Below are positions 9,192-18,867 of a stretch of 25,801 nucleotides of DNA, piece by piece. The stretch is from Rhodococcus sp. IITR03 (GTDB taxonomy: Bacteria; Actinomycetota; Actinomycetes; Mycobacteriales; Mycobacteriaceae). Below the pieces are notes generated by a model. That model ran no database searches. It saw only the letters and a program-made list of their open reading frames with translations, and was not told the origin of the DNA. Both the position numbers and the translations under genes were made by a program. The stretch is taken from positions 1,663,943-1,689,743 of the forward strand of contig LATQ01000001.1 in the NCBI GenBank assembly GCA_001017865.1, read 5' to 3'. How positions within the stretch are numbered: position 1 is the stretch's first letter; each line of letters opens with the position of its first letter.

Positions 9192-10350
9192 CTAGTCGTA
9201 GACCTCGACGTACAGTTCGGCGATTTCGTCGACAGTGGCACAACCGGTTGTTGCCCGGCGAACCCGAATCGAGCGCCTGTTGCGCCATCAGTGGGATCAG
9301 ATCGTTCCAGCGAGCTCGGTCGATACCGTGGTCGCGGGGAGTGGGAACAGCCAGGTCATGACATAGTTCGGCCAGGGAGTCGACGAGGGACTGCGCGGCG
9401 ATACCGTCACCGGTGGCTTCGGTGGCCACACCGAGGACCCTGGCGCAGTCTGCGTATCGTGACTCGGCGCCTTTGACGGAGAATGCGGTGATCGCCGGGA
9501 GCAGCATGGCGTTGGACAGCCCGTGCGCGACATGGAAGTGCGCGCCGATGGGTCGGCTCATTCCGTGAACGAGGGCCACGCTCGCGTTCGAGAACGCCAT
9601 GCCGGCCTGGGTAGCGGCGAGCATCATGGCTTCTCGTGCCTGCTTGTTCTCGCCGTCTTCATACGCGGCGCGCAGATTCTGGCCGATGGTGCGCATGGCT
9701 GCGAGTGCGAGGCCGTCGGAGACAGGGTTGGCTTTTCGGCTCACATACGCCTCGATCGCATGGGTAAGTGCATCGACTCCGGTATCGGCAGTCAGGCGAG
9801 GGGGCATGGACATTGTCAGTTCGAAGTCCACGATTGCTGCGATGGGCAGGAAGGACAGGCCTGGACAGAGCATCTTCTCGTCCGTGACGCTGTCGCTGAT
9901 GATGGTGAACTGCGTAGCCTCCGAGCCGCTGCCGGCGGTGGTCGGGATCGCGACGACGGGAAGCGCTGGTCCGGTGTAGACGTGCGGGACCTTGTAGTCC
10001 CGCATCCGGCCCCCGCGGACCCCGAGGACGGCCAGCGCCTTCGCAGTATCCATCGGGCTGCCGCCACCGAAGCCGATCACCGAGTCGGCGTTGTGATCGG
10101 CGAGCAGGGCGAGCCCTGTTTCGAGGGAGTCGGTGGTGGGGTCGGGAACGGTGTCGTCGAACAGGGCTGGTGTGATGCGTGCTTCGCGCAGGAGAGTCAA
10201 GATCCGTTCGGACGTGCCTGTCGAGGTGAGGAACTTGTCGGTCACCACTACCGGGCGCTGCAATCCGAGTTGACGGATCACGTCCCCGATGTCGTCGACG
10301 GTGCCCCCGCCGATTCGCAGGAACCGTGGGAAGGCGATCTGGATACTCAT
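9192..10350 (-). CDS. Iron-containing (group III) alcohol dehydrogenase, C-terminal frameshift
   Basis: NAD(P)-dependent oxidoreductase interconverting an alcohol and aldehyde. FGGGSPMDTAK (about 94-104) is the cofactor motif. The metal ligands by alignment with FucO are Asp193, His197, His262 and His276. The FucO residue His267, next to the active site, is Arg266 here (VHGMSRPIG), which I recall as a feature of one Fe-ADH subfamily. The start at 10350 follows AAGGA. The last residues fall out of frame near 9240-9247; restoring two C residues gives the family ending NNPVVPTVDEIAELYVEVYD with stop at 9192, total about 386 residues. Ten nt after the upstream ALDH stop, so one transcript. Likely substrate: a hydroxy acid or short alcohol processed together with the ALDH. 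Confidence 0.9.
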
Positions 10351-10360
10351 GGTGCCGTCC

Positions 10361-11848
10361 TTAGTCGTTCTGAGGGAAGCCGAGGTTGATGCCGCCGTGG
10401 TTGGGGTCGAGCCAGCGGGTGGTGACGACCTTGCCGCGGGTGAAGAAGTGCACACCTTCGGTGCCGTGGGCGTGTGTGTCACCGAAGAGGGAGTTCTTCC
10501 AGCCGCCGAAGCTGTAGTACGCGGTGGGGACGGGGATGGGGACGTTGACGCCGACCATACCGACCTCGACTTCGTTCTGGAAGCGGCGGCTGCGCCGCCG
10601 TCGTTGGTGAAGATGGCGGTGCCGTTGCCGTAGGGGTTCGAGTTGATCAATTCGAGGGCTTCGTCATAGGTCTCGACCCGTACGACGGACAGGACGGGGC
10701 CGAAGATCTCGTCGGTGTAGACGCTCATATCGGTGGTGACGTGATCCAGAAGGGTCGGTCCGAGCCAGAATCCGTCGCTTCCGCCATCGGCCTGCACGGC
10801 CCGGCCGTCGACTACGACGGTGGCGCCGGCAGCTTCGCCGGCGTCGATATAGGAAGACACTTTGTCACGATGTGCTTTGCTCACCAATGGACCATATCCG
10901 AGTCCTTTGTGCCGTCGCCGGTTTTCAGGCTCAGGGTGCGATCCTTGATCTTTGCAACCAGCTCATCGGCGATGTCCCCGACCGCGACCAGTGCGGAGAT
11001 CGCCATGCAGCGCTCACCGGCGGAGCCGAAGCCCGCGTTCACCATCGCGTCGGCGGCCAGATCGAGGTCGGCGTCCGGCAGAACAACGGCGTGGTTCTTC
11101 GCGCCGCCGAGTGCCTGGACGCGCTTGCTGTGGGCGGTTGCGGTTTCGTAGACGTACTTCGCGATGGGGGTCGACCCGACGAAGGAGATGGCCTTGATCG
11201 CCGGATTGGTGAGTAGTTCGTCGACGGCTGTCTTGTCACCCTGCAGGACGTTGAACACGCCGGCAGGCAGACCCGCCTCGGACCACAGTTCGGCGATCCA
11301 CAGCGCTGCCGTGGGAACCTTTTCCGACGGCTTGAGGACACGGTGTTCCCGGCGGCAATCGCGATGGGGAAGAACCACATCGGAACCATGGCGGGAAAGT
11401 TGAACGGGGAGATGATGCCGACCGGCCCGATGGGCTGGCGGATCGACGCCATGTCGACCTTGGTCGACGCGTTCTCGGTCATCCCACCCTTGAGAAGGTG
11501 GGCGATGCCGCAGGCAAATTCGACGACCTCCTGGCCGCGGGAGACCTCACCGAGCGCGTCGGAGAGCACCTTGCCGTGCTCGGAGGTGATGATCGCAGCC
11601 AATTCCTGCTTGCGGGCGTTGAGCAGTTCACGGAATGCGAACAGAATCTGTGTGCGCTTGGCGATCGAGGTATCTCGCCATGCGGGGAACGCCGCCGCGG
11701 CTGCCTCGATCACCGTGCGGGCGTCGTCTGTGCTCGCAAGTGCAACTTCTGCAGTCACTGCGCCGGTGGCGGGGTTGGTGACCGGGGCCGATGTGCCGTT
11801 GGTGCCGGTGAAGGGCTTGTTGTCCAACCAGTGTGGGATGACGGTCAT
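10361..11848 (-). CDS. Methylmalonate-semialdehyde dehydrogenase-like ALDH, three apparent frameshifts
   Basis: ALDH superfamily member close to the CoA-acylating methylmalonate/malonate-semialdehyde dehydrogenases (MmsA/IolA). Evidence: the start [32 protein letters not shown] with Asn about 150, [16 protein letters not shown] in place of the Glu motif of hydrolytic ALDHs, and [11 protein letters not shown] with the catalytic Cys about 281. The ending [12 protein letters not shown] is also typical. The product is then an acyl-CoA rather than a free acid. Frames change near 11342, 10897 and 10597; one added base at each gives about 496 residues. The start follows AGGAG. It is paired with the iron ADH and divergent from LysR, which probably controls it. 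It may handle a C3/C4 semialdehyde released late in the pathway, or a separate substrate. Confidence 0.88.
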
Positions 11849-11933
11849 GGTTATGTGCTCCTGTGACTCTGTGGTTTTCTCGAGTCTGTCGGTGCATATG
11901 TGCCGCGGTCAACGAGTATCTTCGCAGTGAGAA

Positions 11934-11947
11934 CTGCAATTTTGCAG
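11934..11947. promoter_or_regulatory. Palindromic operator candidate for the LysR regulator
   Basis: CTGCAATTTTGCAG is a perfect 6-bp inverted repeat with a 2-bp centre. It lies 15 nt before the LysR start codon and about 85 nt before the divergent ALDH start. The position fits an autoregulatory site that also controls the ALDH-ADH pair. It does not contain the classical T-N11-A half-site arrangement in an obvious way, so binding is inferred from position and symmetry. Confidence 0.5.
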
Positions 11948-11962
11948 CAGCGAGGGAGTGGG

Positions 11963-12876
11963 ATGTTCACCGCCGATAACATGCGTTTTCTGCTGGAGTT
12001 GTCACGGACCGGGCGGATCGTGGACGCGGCCAAACGTCTGGACGTCGATCAGACCACGGTGTCGCGCAGGATCACCAGACTCGAGAAAGACATGGGAGCG
12101 CGACTGTTCGACCGGGGATCGTCGGGATGGCAACTGACCGAGGCCGGCCGGCGTCTGGTGCCGTACGCAGAAGCGGTCGAATCGACTCTGTTGGCTGCAC
12201 TCGACGCGACATCGTCCGCTGGATCCGGCAGTCTTCACGGCACTGTCCGGATTCTCACCCCGGACGGTTTCGGCGCCTATGTGTTGGTTCCGGGACTGGG
12301 CATGGTGCGCGACAGACACCCTGACCTGTTCACCGAGTTGCGTACGTCGACCACACACGATCTGGTGACCGGTCGCGACTTCGACCTCGCAGTCACTCTC
12401 GAACGGCCGTCACCACGATCGGTGTCTGTCAGCAAGCTGGCCAACTACGACCTGCGTCTTTATGCATCACGTCGCTACCTCGACTCGCACAGTGCCATCG
12501 AGCCCTCGACGACCTCGAGGACCACACGTTGGTGTGGTACGTGAACGCCATCTTGGACGTCGAGCCGTTACGTCGACTCGAGCGTCTCCTGCCCAAAGAT
12601 CGCGCGCATGTCCAGACGAACAACATCACCGGCCACTATCAGGCTGTCAGGTACGGGGTGGGTATCGCGCCGCTCCCGACCTACATCGGTAATGCCGATC
12701 CCGATCTCGTGCCCGTACTCCCGGACAAGTTCGTGGCCGAGAGAACCTATTGGTTGGTTGTTCCGCGAGAACTGGCTCGCCTGGCACGGGTGCAGGCCGT
12801 CATCGAGGTTCTTCTCGACATCGTCAGCGAGAATCCGGATCTGAGGGCGCCGGGTCAGGGCGGTGATTCACGCTGA
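11963..12876 (+). CDS. LysR family transcriptional regulator, one apparent frameshift
   Basis: N-terminal winged HTH at residues about 1-60 (MRFLLELSRTGRIVDAAKRL, VDQTTVSRRITRLEKDMGARLFDR, then WQLTEAGRRL). The effector-binding domain follows, ending with LVVPRELARLARVQAVIEVL. The start at 11963 has a GAGGGAG ribosome binding site; an in-frame upstream start lacks one and would overlap the operator. The frame breaks near 12500, where GAGCCC is expected to be GAGGCCC. Adding that G joins DSHSAIEALDDLEDHTLVWYV into one chain of about 304 residues, a normal LysR size. It is divergent from the ALDH-ADH operon, the usual arrangement for a LysR target. Confidence 0.9.
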
Positions 12877-13240
12877 TTCGCGTGTCGCTCGGATGGCTGT
12901 GGCGGTGGAAGGACGCCTCCGGCATCTTGTCTGTCTCGGGAACGGACAGACCATGACGGTGTGGGAATGCCGAGCAGCTCTTCACTTTTCAGCCTTCGGT
13001 CTTCGGACGTCCATTCGGCCGATCCTATCGACCGATAGGATAGTAAGTCAATGGTCCATAACTGTCAGTGGTCGTCACCAGATGGTGGTTTGACCTCTCA
13101 TCTGAGATAAACAACCTGCATGATATGTGCTTGCGGGTGGTTCATGTCGGGTCGCAGGCGCAAATTAGGTAACCTGAGGTAACAACTTGTCGTGGTCGGT
13201 GTGTGGCTGCGAAGTGTCTCCGGAAGATTGGAGGAGGTCT
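12877..13240. promoter_or_regulatory. Regulatory stretch between LysR and the tandem TetR gene
   Basis: No gene, but several dyads. A 7-bp stem (GTCTGTC at 12929-12935, GACAGAC at 12945-12951) could act as a LysR terminator. An 8-bp inverted repeat ATCCTATC (13022-13029) and GATAGGAT (13034-13041) looks like an operator. AGGTAAC occurs twice in direct orientation 10 bp apart (13167-13173 and 13177-13183), and the first copy is part of the palindrome AGGTAACCT. The last element is about one helical turn in period and lies 58 nt before the chosen TetR start, a likely autoregulatory site. Confidence 0.5.
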
Positions 13241-14581
13241 GTGCTCGTTCAACCGGAGCGACGTAGCAGTCTCGCACGACCCGACGGGGGAGCGCCCTGG
13301 CTGGGGCGTAGTTGGACCGACATGCTCAACAGCGACGCGACGTGTCTACCGGAGGCGAGGTCCGGAGCTGAGCCCGTCATGAACGGAGAGACCTATGGGG
13401 CTGAAGCCCGAGTTGCACCGACGTCACGTCGGCCGAAGGACCGCAATGTGCAGATTGCGAACAATGCACGTGAGCTGTTCGCACTCAGGGGCTTTCACGC
13501 CGTTCGCGTAGACCATATCGCCGAGGCGAGTGGAGTCACCGCGCGTGCGGTGTATCGGCACTACAAGAACAAGCAGGAACTCCTCGCCCGCATCATCGAT
13601 GAGGATCAACAGCGTTGGATCGACGCTCTGGATTCGATCTCAGAGGTCGAGTCGGATGAGGAGCTGGCCCGGCATCTCGACTACCTGGCGCGTGTCGGTA
13701 TCGAAAGTCGCCGGCTGTCGGTGCTGTGGCAGCGTGAAGCACGCCATCTCGACGAGGATGATTTCCGAACCGTACGAAGCAGGGCAGTGTGGATCTCGGA
13801 CAACGTTGCCGGTCGACTGATCCGTCCGTGCCACCCCGGCCTCGGCGCGTTCGCAACCGATGTTCGCAGTTGGGCGGTTGTCAGCGTCTTGACCAGCCCG
13901 GCGTTCTACGACAGCGCGCTTTCGCGGTCTCGTCTCGCTACCGTGATGGCAACGGCATGCGAACGGATCATCGCTGCGCCGACAGTCGAGCCTGTGCGTC
14001 GCCGGCAGACGCCGACTGTCGAGAACGTGCCGATGGCGCGGCGCGAGCAGTTGCTTGCGGCCGCGGCGGCAGCCTTTCGTCGCAGTGGATATGCCGGCGT
14101 CAGCATCGACGATATCGGAGCGGATGTCGGGTTCGCCGGTCCGGCGATCTACCGGTATTTCAAGACCAAGTCGAGCATCCTCGTCGCATTGATGGAGCGA
14201 TTCGCCGAGTGGCGAGCATTGGAGGTCGTTCGAGCGCTGCGCACCTCCATTGATCCGGCCGAAGTGTTGTCCGCGTTGATTTCCGGGTACGTGCGTCTCG
14301 GAATCGAGGCCGTGGATCTCCTCGCCGTGGCACTGACCGAAGGGCATTACCTTCCAGACGAGGATCGTGAGCGCTTCGAGCGGATCAATGACGATTTTGT
14401 CTCCGAGCTGCGCCGGTGGTACTCCTCGGTCCGGCCGGATGTCGACCCGGCGGCCGCGCAGTCGCTCGTGAGCATCGCGGTCACCGTGGTGCACGACTTG
14501 GTTCGGATTCCCCATTTCCTCCGCTCCCCGGACTTCGAATCCGAGCTCGATCGGGTAGTGCATGCCCTGTTTGCAGACTGA
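13241..14581 (+). CDS. Transcriptional regulator with two TetR domains in one chain
   Basis: One intact frame encodes two consecutive TetR units. From the GTG start at 13241, the first HTH is at residues about 70-116 (NNARELFALRGFHAVRVDHI then GVTARAVYRHYKNKQELL). The second is at about 267-315 (AAAAAAFRRSGYAGVSIDDI then GFAGPAIYRYFKTKSSIL). Each is followed by a helical C-terminal region, giving about 446 residues, twice a normal TetR. GTG 13241 is chosen for its GGAGGAGG site; ATG 13379 is an alternative nearer the first HTH but with a weaker site. A sequencing-caused fusion is unlikely because the linker (about 250-265) is in frame and has a coherent C-terminal helix before it. Tandem TetR proteins are known in mycobacteria and rhodococci, but few are characterised. 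BVMO2, convergent with it, is a likely target because a similar GGTAACC site lies in the BVMO2 upstream DNA. Confidence 0.9.
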   Translation: MLVQPERRSSLARPDGGAPWLGRSWTDMLNSDATCLPEARSGAEPVMNGETYGAEARVAPTSRRPKDRNVQIANNARELFALRGFHAVRVDHIAEASGVTARAVYRHYKNKQELLARIIDEDQQRWIDALDSISEVESDEELARHLDYLARVGIESRRLSVLWQREARHLDEDDFRTVRSRAVWISDNVAGRLIRPCHPGLGAFATDVRSWAVVSVLTSPAFYDSALSRSRLATVMATACERIIAAPTVEPVRRRQTPTVENVPMARREQLLAAAAAAFRRSGYAGVSIDDIGADVGFAGPAIYRYFKTKSSILVALMERFAEWRALEVVRALRTSIDPAEVLSALISGYVRLGIEAVDLLAVALTEGHYLPDEDRERFERINDDFVSELRRWYSSVRPDVDPAAAQSLVSIAVTVVHDLVRIPHFLRSPDFESELDRVVHALFAD

Positions 14582-14950
14582 TGTCGACCGGCGTGCTGGG
14601 ACGCGTGGGTCAGGCACGCCTCTGCCTTCCGATCTGTAGGTCGGTTTTCGAACCGGACCCTTCTCCCGCTCTCGACCGGTCGGAGCACCGGAGTTGGAGA
14701 CGACCGCCTGGTGGGCCGTACGTGACAGATCGGCGTCGACGTCGTCCATATTGGTGCGTTCGGACCTGAGGCGTAGTCGACGTCGGGCGGATGCCGGCCA
14801 GGTCCCGACCGTGTCGTTCGGATCGAAGGACCTGCCGAGGTTCCGAAAACTGCTCGAGCGCAGTGTTCATCGCCGTGAGCGAGTATTCGGTGACCTCGGG
14901 CTCGAACGTCGAGCTCACACAGTGGAGCGGCGCATCCATCTACTTCAACA
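14582..14950. other. Non-coding or unrecognised stretch downstream of the TetR gene
   Basis: Between the converging TetR and BVMO2 genes, left of the terminator. A minus-strand ORF (start about 14939, MDAPLHCVSSTFEPEVTEYS...) has a plausible-looking first 40 residues but then becomes low-complexity Arg-rich sequence. I could not recognise a family, so I do not call a gene. Confidence 0.35.
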
Positions 14951-15000
14951 GTGACGGCACGGGTGCTGGGGTTGTCCGACCCCAGCACCCGTGCCGTCAC
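14951..15000. terminator. Long perfect hairpin between convergent TetR and BVMO2 genes
   Basis: 22-bp perfect inverted repeat: left arm 14951-14972, loop TGTCCG (14973-14978), right arm 14979-15000. It ends 10 nt beyond the BVMO2 stop and so most simply terminates BVMO2 transcription; it would also stop read-through from TetR. No strong T-run follows on either strand. Confidence 0.85.
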
Positions 15001-15010
15001 ATCACTGTGT

Positions 15011-16773
<1,763 letters not shown>

Positions 16774-16841
16774 TCACGAATGTCATCGAGCGCTAACGCG
16801 CACTCTCCGAATGGGACGATGGTGCCCCCGTCGTCAAAATA

Positions 16842-16857
16842 TGTCAAGAATCACTAA
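16842..16857 (-). promoter_or_regulatory. TTAGT-N5-TTGACA element upstream of BVMO2
   Basis: On the minus strand TTAGTGATTCTTGACA, about 190 nt before the BVMO2 start. TTGACA is a perfect -35 hexamer; the -10 at the expected distance is poor (CACCAT), which would fit an activated promoter. The same element is found twice on the plus strand upstream of the ECH operon. Confidence 0.5.
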
Positions 16858-17000
16858 TTCGTGTTCGCGATGATCTGGTACCCGCGCCTTCCCGACGCGT
16901 CCATGCGACTGTAGTGAATGTAGGTGTTCTGCACGGTCGTTGATCACGGTGGTCGGGGAGCCGCCGGCCTCGGACTCGAAGTATGGACGGTGCAGCGTTT

Positions 17001-17022
17001 CGCTAATGGTAACCATCGCTAA
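17001..17022. promoter_or_regulatory. ATGGTAACCAT palindrome flanked by CGCTAA repeats
   Basis: ATGGTAACCAT (17006-17016) is an 11-bp palindrome around a single base. CGCTAA occurs at 17001-17006 and again at 17017-17022, with a further copy at 16791-16796 nearer BVMO2. Its GGTAACC core matches the AGGTAACCT palindrome in front of the tandem TetR gene, so this may be an operator of that protein within the BVMO2/ECH intergenic DNA. Confidence 0.45.
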
Positions 17023-17687
17023 CTTAATTGAGCTCATAGGCGGCTCGGGGATCTCGAGGTGGCGACCGGTGTCCACCGGGATGGCCCGAGACCCGCATAC
17101 GGTGTGCCGAGTCGACCCGTAATGGTGCCGGGTGGAATGCGTCGACCGGCCCCGAACTTCTTCGCACCCGCCGCGTATCGCGGATGCGTCAAGGTTGGTC
17201 TCCCACCGACCGGCCTCATCGAGACCTTACATAGCCTCCCAATATCGTTCGGAGCGCATGGAAGCTGATCGGTTCGCAGCGTCCGACAAGTGATTCTTGG
17301 TTCACGACGAGGCGCCCGAAATCTCGACGGGTCGAGGACGACGGTCTCGTGGGCGTGCGGAGAACCGGATCGTCCAGGCTGCCGCGTAAAGACCGCCAGC
17401 GTCGATCTCAGGACACGCCTCTCCCCGATGCTGACCGTGTGCCGTTGCGTGAGCGGTGAGCGGCCTACTTCTCGGGATCGAGGAGAGGGGTTCGAGTCGG
17501 TTTAGGAGATCTTCTTAGCATTTGATGACTTGTTGTCACCGGTGGGGGGAGTTTCTTCGCGAATCATCGTTGCTAGGGGAGAAGTCCTCGACGATTGTTG
17601 GGCGCCGCTGGGGCTTTACCGGCCGCTCGGGATGTCTGCGTCGACGTATGTGGATCCATTGCGTGGTACTAGGACAGGGGCCTGAAG
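17023..17687. other. Central part of the long BVMO2-ECH intergenic region
   Basis: No ORF with a recognisable protein or good ribosome binding site on either strand. A minus-strand ORF starting near 17076 and small plus-strand ORFs were considered and not accepted. It may hold remnants of a lost gene; nothing in it resembles a transposase or an RNA gene that I can identify. Confidence 0.35.
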
Positions 17688-17703
17688 TTAGTATCCCTTG
17701 ACA
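17688..17703 (+). promoter_or_regulatory. TTAGT-N5-TTGACA element, distal copy
   Basis: TTAGTATCCCTTGACA, 259 bp upstream of the proximal copy and in the same orientation. It has a perfect -35 hexamer; no good -10 is seen at 16-18 nt. It may be a second promoter or a regulator-binding site. Confidence 0.45.
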
Positions 17704-17946
17704 TCGTGCTGTGACGTGCATGACGCTGTGTGGGGAAGTTGTGGTGGTGAAGCGGGTCGGTCGAGCAAGGAGCGGCCGACCGGCCGGGGGCTGCATGTAT
17801 TGCCGCGCTGCCTACTGTGCCGCACTGCGGCTTCGTAGTGCGTATTGCGACTTGTCGACGAAAGGTGGTGCACGAGCGGGCATTCCGATCCGGAGCGAGA
17901 TGCGCGGCTACGCAGACTGCATCTGTGCTCCGCGCGGGGTGAAAAA

Positions 17947-17986
17947 TTAGTAGCCGTTGACAAAATGCGGATAAGGTCCCTAATGT
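17947..17986 (+). promoter_or_regulatory. Putative promoter of the ECH-ACAD-FadD-SMP30 operon
   Basis: TTAGTAGCCGTTGACA (17947-17962) gives a perfect -35 (17957-17962). TAATGT (17981-17986) at 18 nt spacing fits a -10. The leader to the ECH start at 18091 would be about 100 nt. The TTAGT block just upstream of -35 is shared with the distal copy and with the BVMO2 upstream element. Confidence 0.6.
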
Positions 17987-18090
17987 GCTCTCATCTCACG
18001 AGACAAGCATCCGACTAGAGATTAGCAGTCATAGACTTAATGTCGGACGCTGCAGGCTTGCTCACGGTGTTCAGAACAGGATGGACCAGC

Positions 18091-18867
18091 ATGGAAACGT
18101 TCGAGTTTATCGAGTTCGAGGAGTCCGGAGCGACTGCGACGGTCTGGCTCAACCGCCCGCCGGCCAACGCAGTCAGCCAGGACATGTACGTCGAACTGAA
18201 GCAGTTCTTCGACAATGTCGACAAGTACCTTCCCGACGCGCGTGTCGTCGTCGTCGCAGGCCGCGGCAAGCATTTCTGCGGTGGCAACGACCTGGAAGAA
18301 TTCAAGACCCTGTCGCCGGAGAACTCGCCCGCACGCATGAAACAGGTACGCGAGGCCTTTTTCTCGATCCGGGACAGTGCGAAGCCGACGGTGGCAGCGG
18401 TGCAGGGTGCGGCTGTCGGTACGGGCCTGTGCATTGCAGCCTCGTGTGACCTGGTCGTAGCTGCGGAGAACGCGCGATTTTCATTGCCTGAAGTGAACGT
18501 GGGGGTTATGGGTGGCGCCAAGCATCTCTCGCGTCTCGTCCCACAAGGCATGGTCCGCTTGATGCATCTGAGCGGTGACATGGTGCCGGCCGCAGACATT
18601 TACAAGTTCGGTGGGATCGTCGAGGTCGTCTCGAACGACGAGCTGATGACTCGTGCCCAGGCTCTCGCCGATTCACTTGCCCGGCACAGCCCGGCCGCAC
18701 TGCGCTTCGCGAAGCTGAGTATGAACACCATCGAGTACATGGACCTCAAGTCCGGCTACGAGTACGAGCAGTCGCTCACCGGTGAACTGTCCGGTTACGA
18801 GGACTCCAAGGAAGCAGTCAACGCCTTCCTCGAACGTCGTACTCCCCACTACACGCAGGTGACCTAG
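18091..18867 (+). CDS. Enoyl-CoA hydratase/isomerase (crotonase) family protein
   Basis: 258 residues, intact, cytoplasmic. The oxyanion-hole motifs are GRGKHFCGGNDLEEF (about 57-71) and VQGAAVGTGLCIAASCD (about 104-120). Of the two hydratase glutamates, the second (rat Glu164) is present as Glu134 in SLPEV, but the first (Glu144) is Cys114. The protein may therefore be an isomerase, hydrolase or retro-Claisen-type crotonase, not a classical hydratase. The start at 18091 is chosen over the longer frame from 18040 because of AGGA upstream and the usual N-terminus before the first beta strand. Its TAG stop touches the next ATG with no gap, so it leads a tightly coupled operon. Confidence 0.9.
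   Translation: METFEFIEFEESGATATVWLNRPPANAVSQDMYVELKQFFDNVDKYLPDARVVVVAGRGKHFCGGNDLEEFKTLSPENSPARMKQVREAFFSIRDSAKPTVAAVQGAAVGTGLCIAASCDLVVAAENARFSLPEVNVGVMGGAKHLSRLVPQGMVRLMHLSGDMVPAADIYKFGGIVEVVSNDELMTRAQALADSLARHSPAALRFAKLSMNTIEYMDLKSGYEYEQSLTGELSGYEDSKEAVNAFLERRTPHYTQVT

Noticed and set aside
9523..10389. 288-residue plus-strand ORF opposite the iron ADH
   Set aside because: Antisense shadow; the minus-strand frame carries all metal ligands and the cofactor motif.
13640..14749. 369-residue minus-strand ORF opposite the tandem TetR gene
   Set aside because: It is the shadow of the TetR frame in GC-rich DNA; its translation is Arg/Gly-rich with no domain pattern, while the plus-strand frame has two clear HTH regions.
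14610..14939. 109-residue minus-strand ORF between TetR and BVMO2
   Set aside because: First 40 residues look plausible but the rest is low-complexity and no family was recognised.
16834..17076. 80-residue minus-strand ORF in the BVMO2 upstream region
   Set aside because: No recognisable family, no good ribosome binding site, and it overlaps the operator-like palindrome and the TTAGT promoter element.
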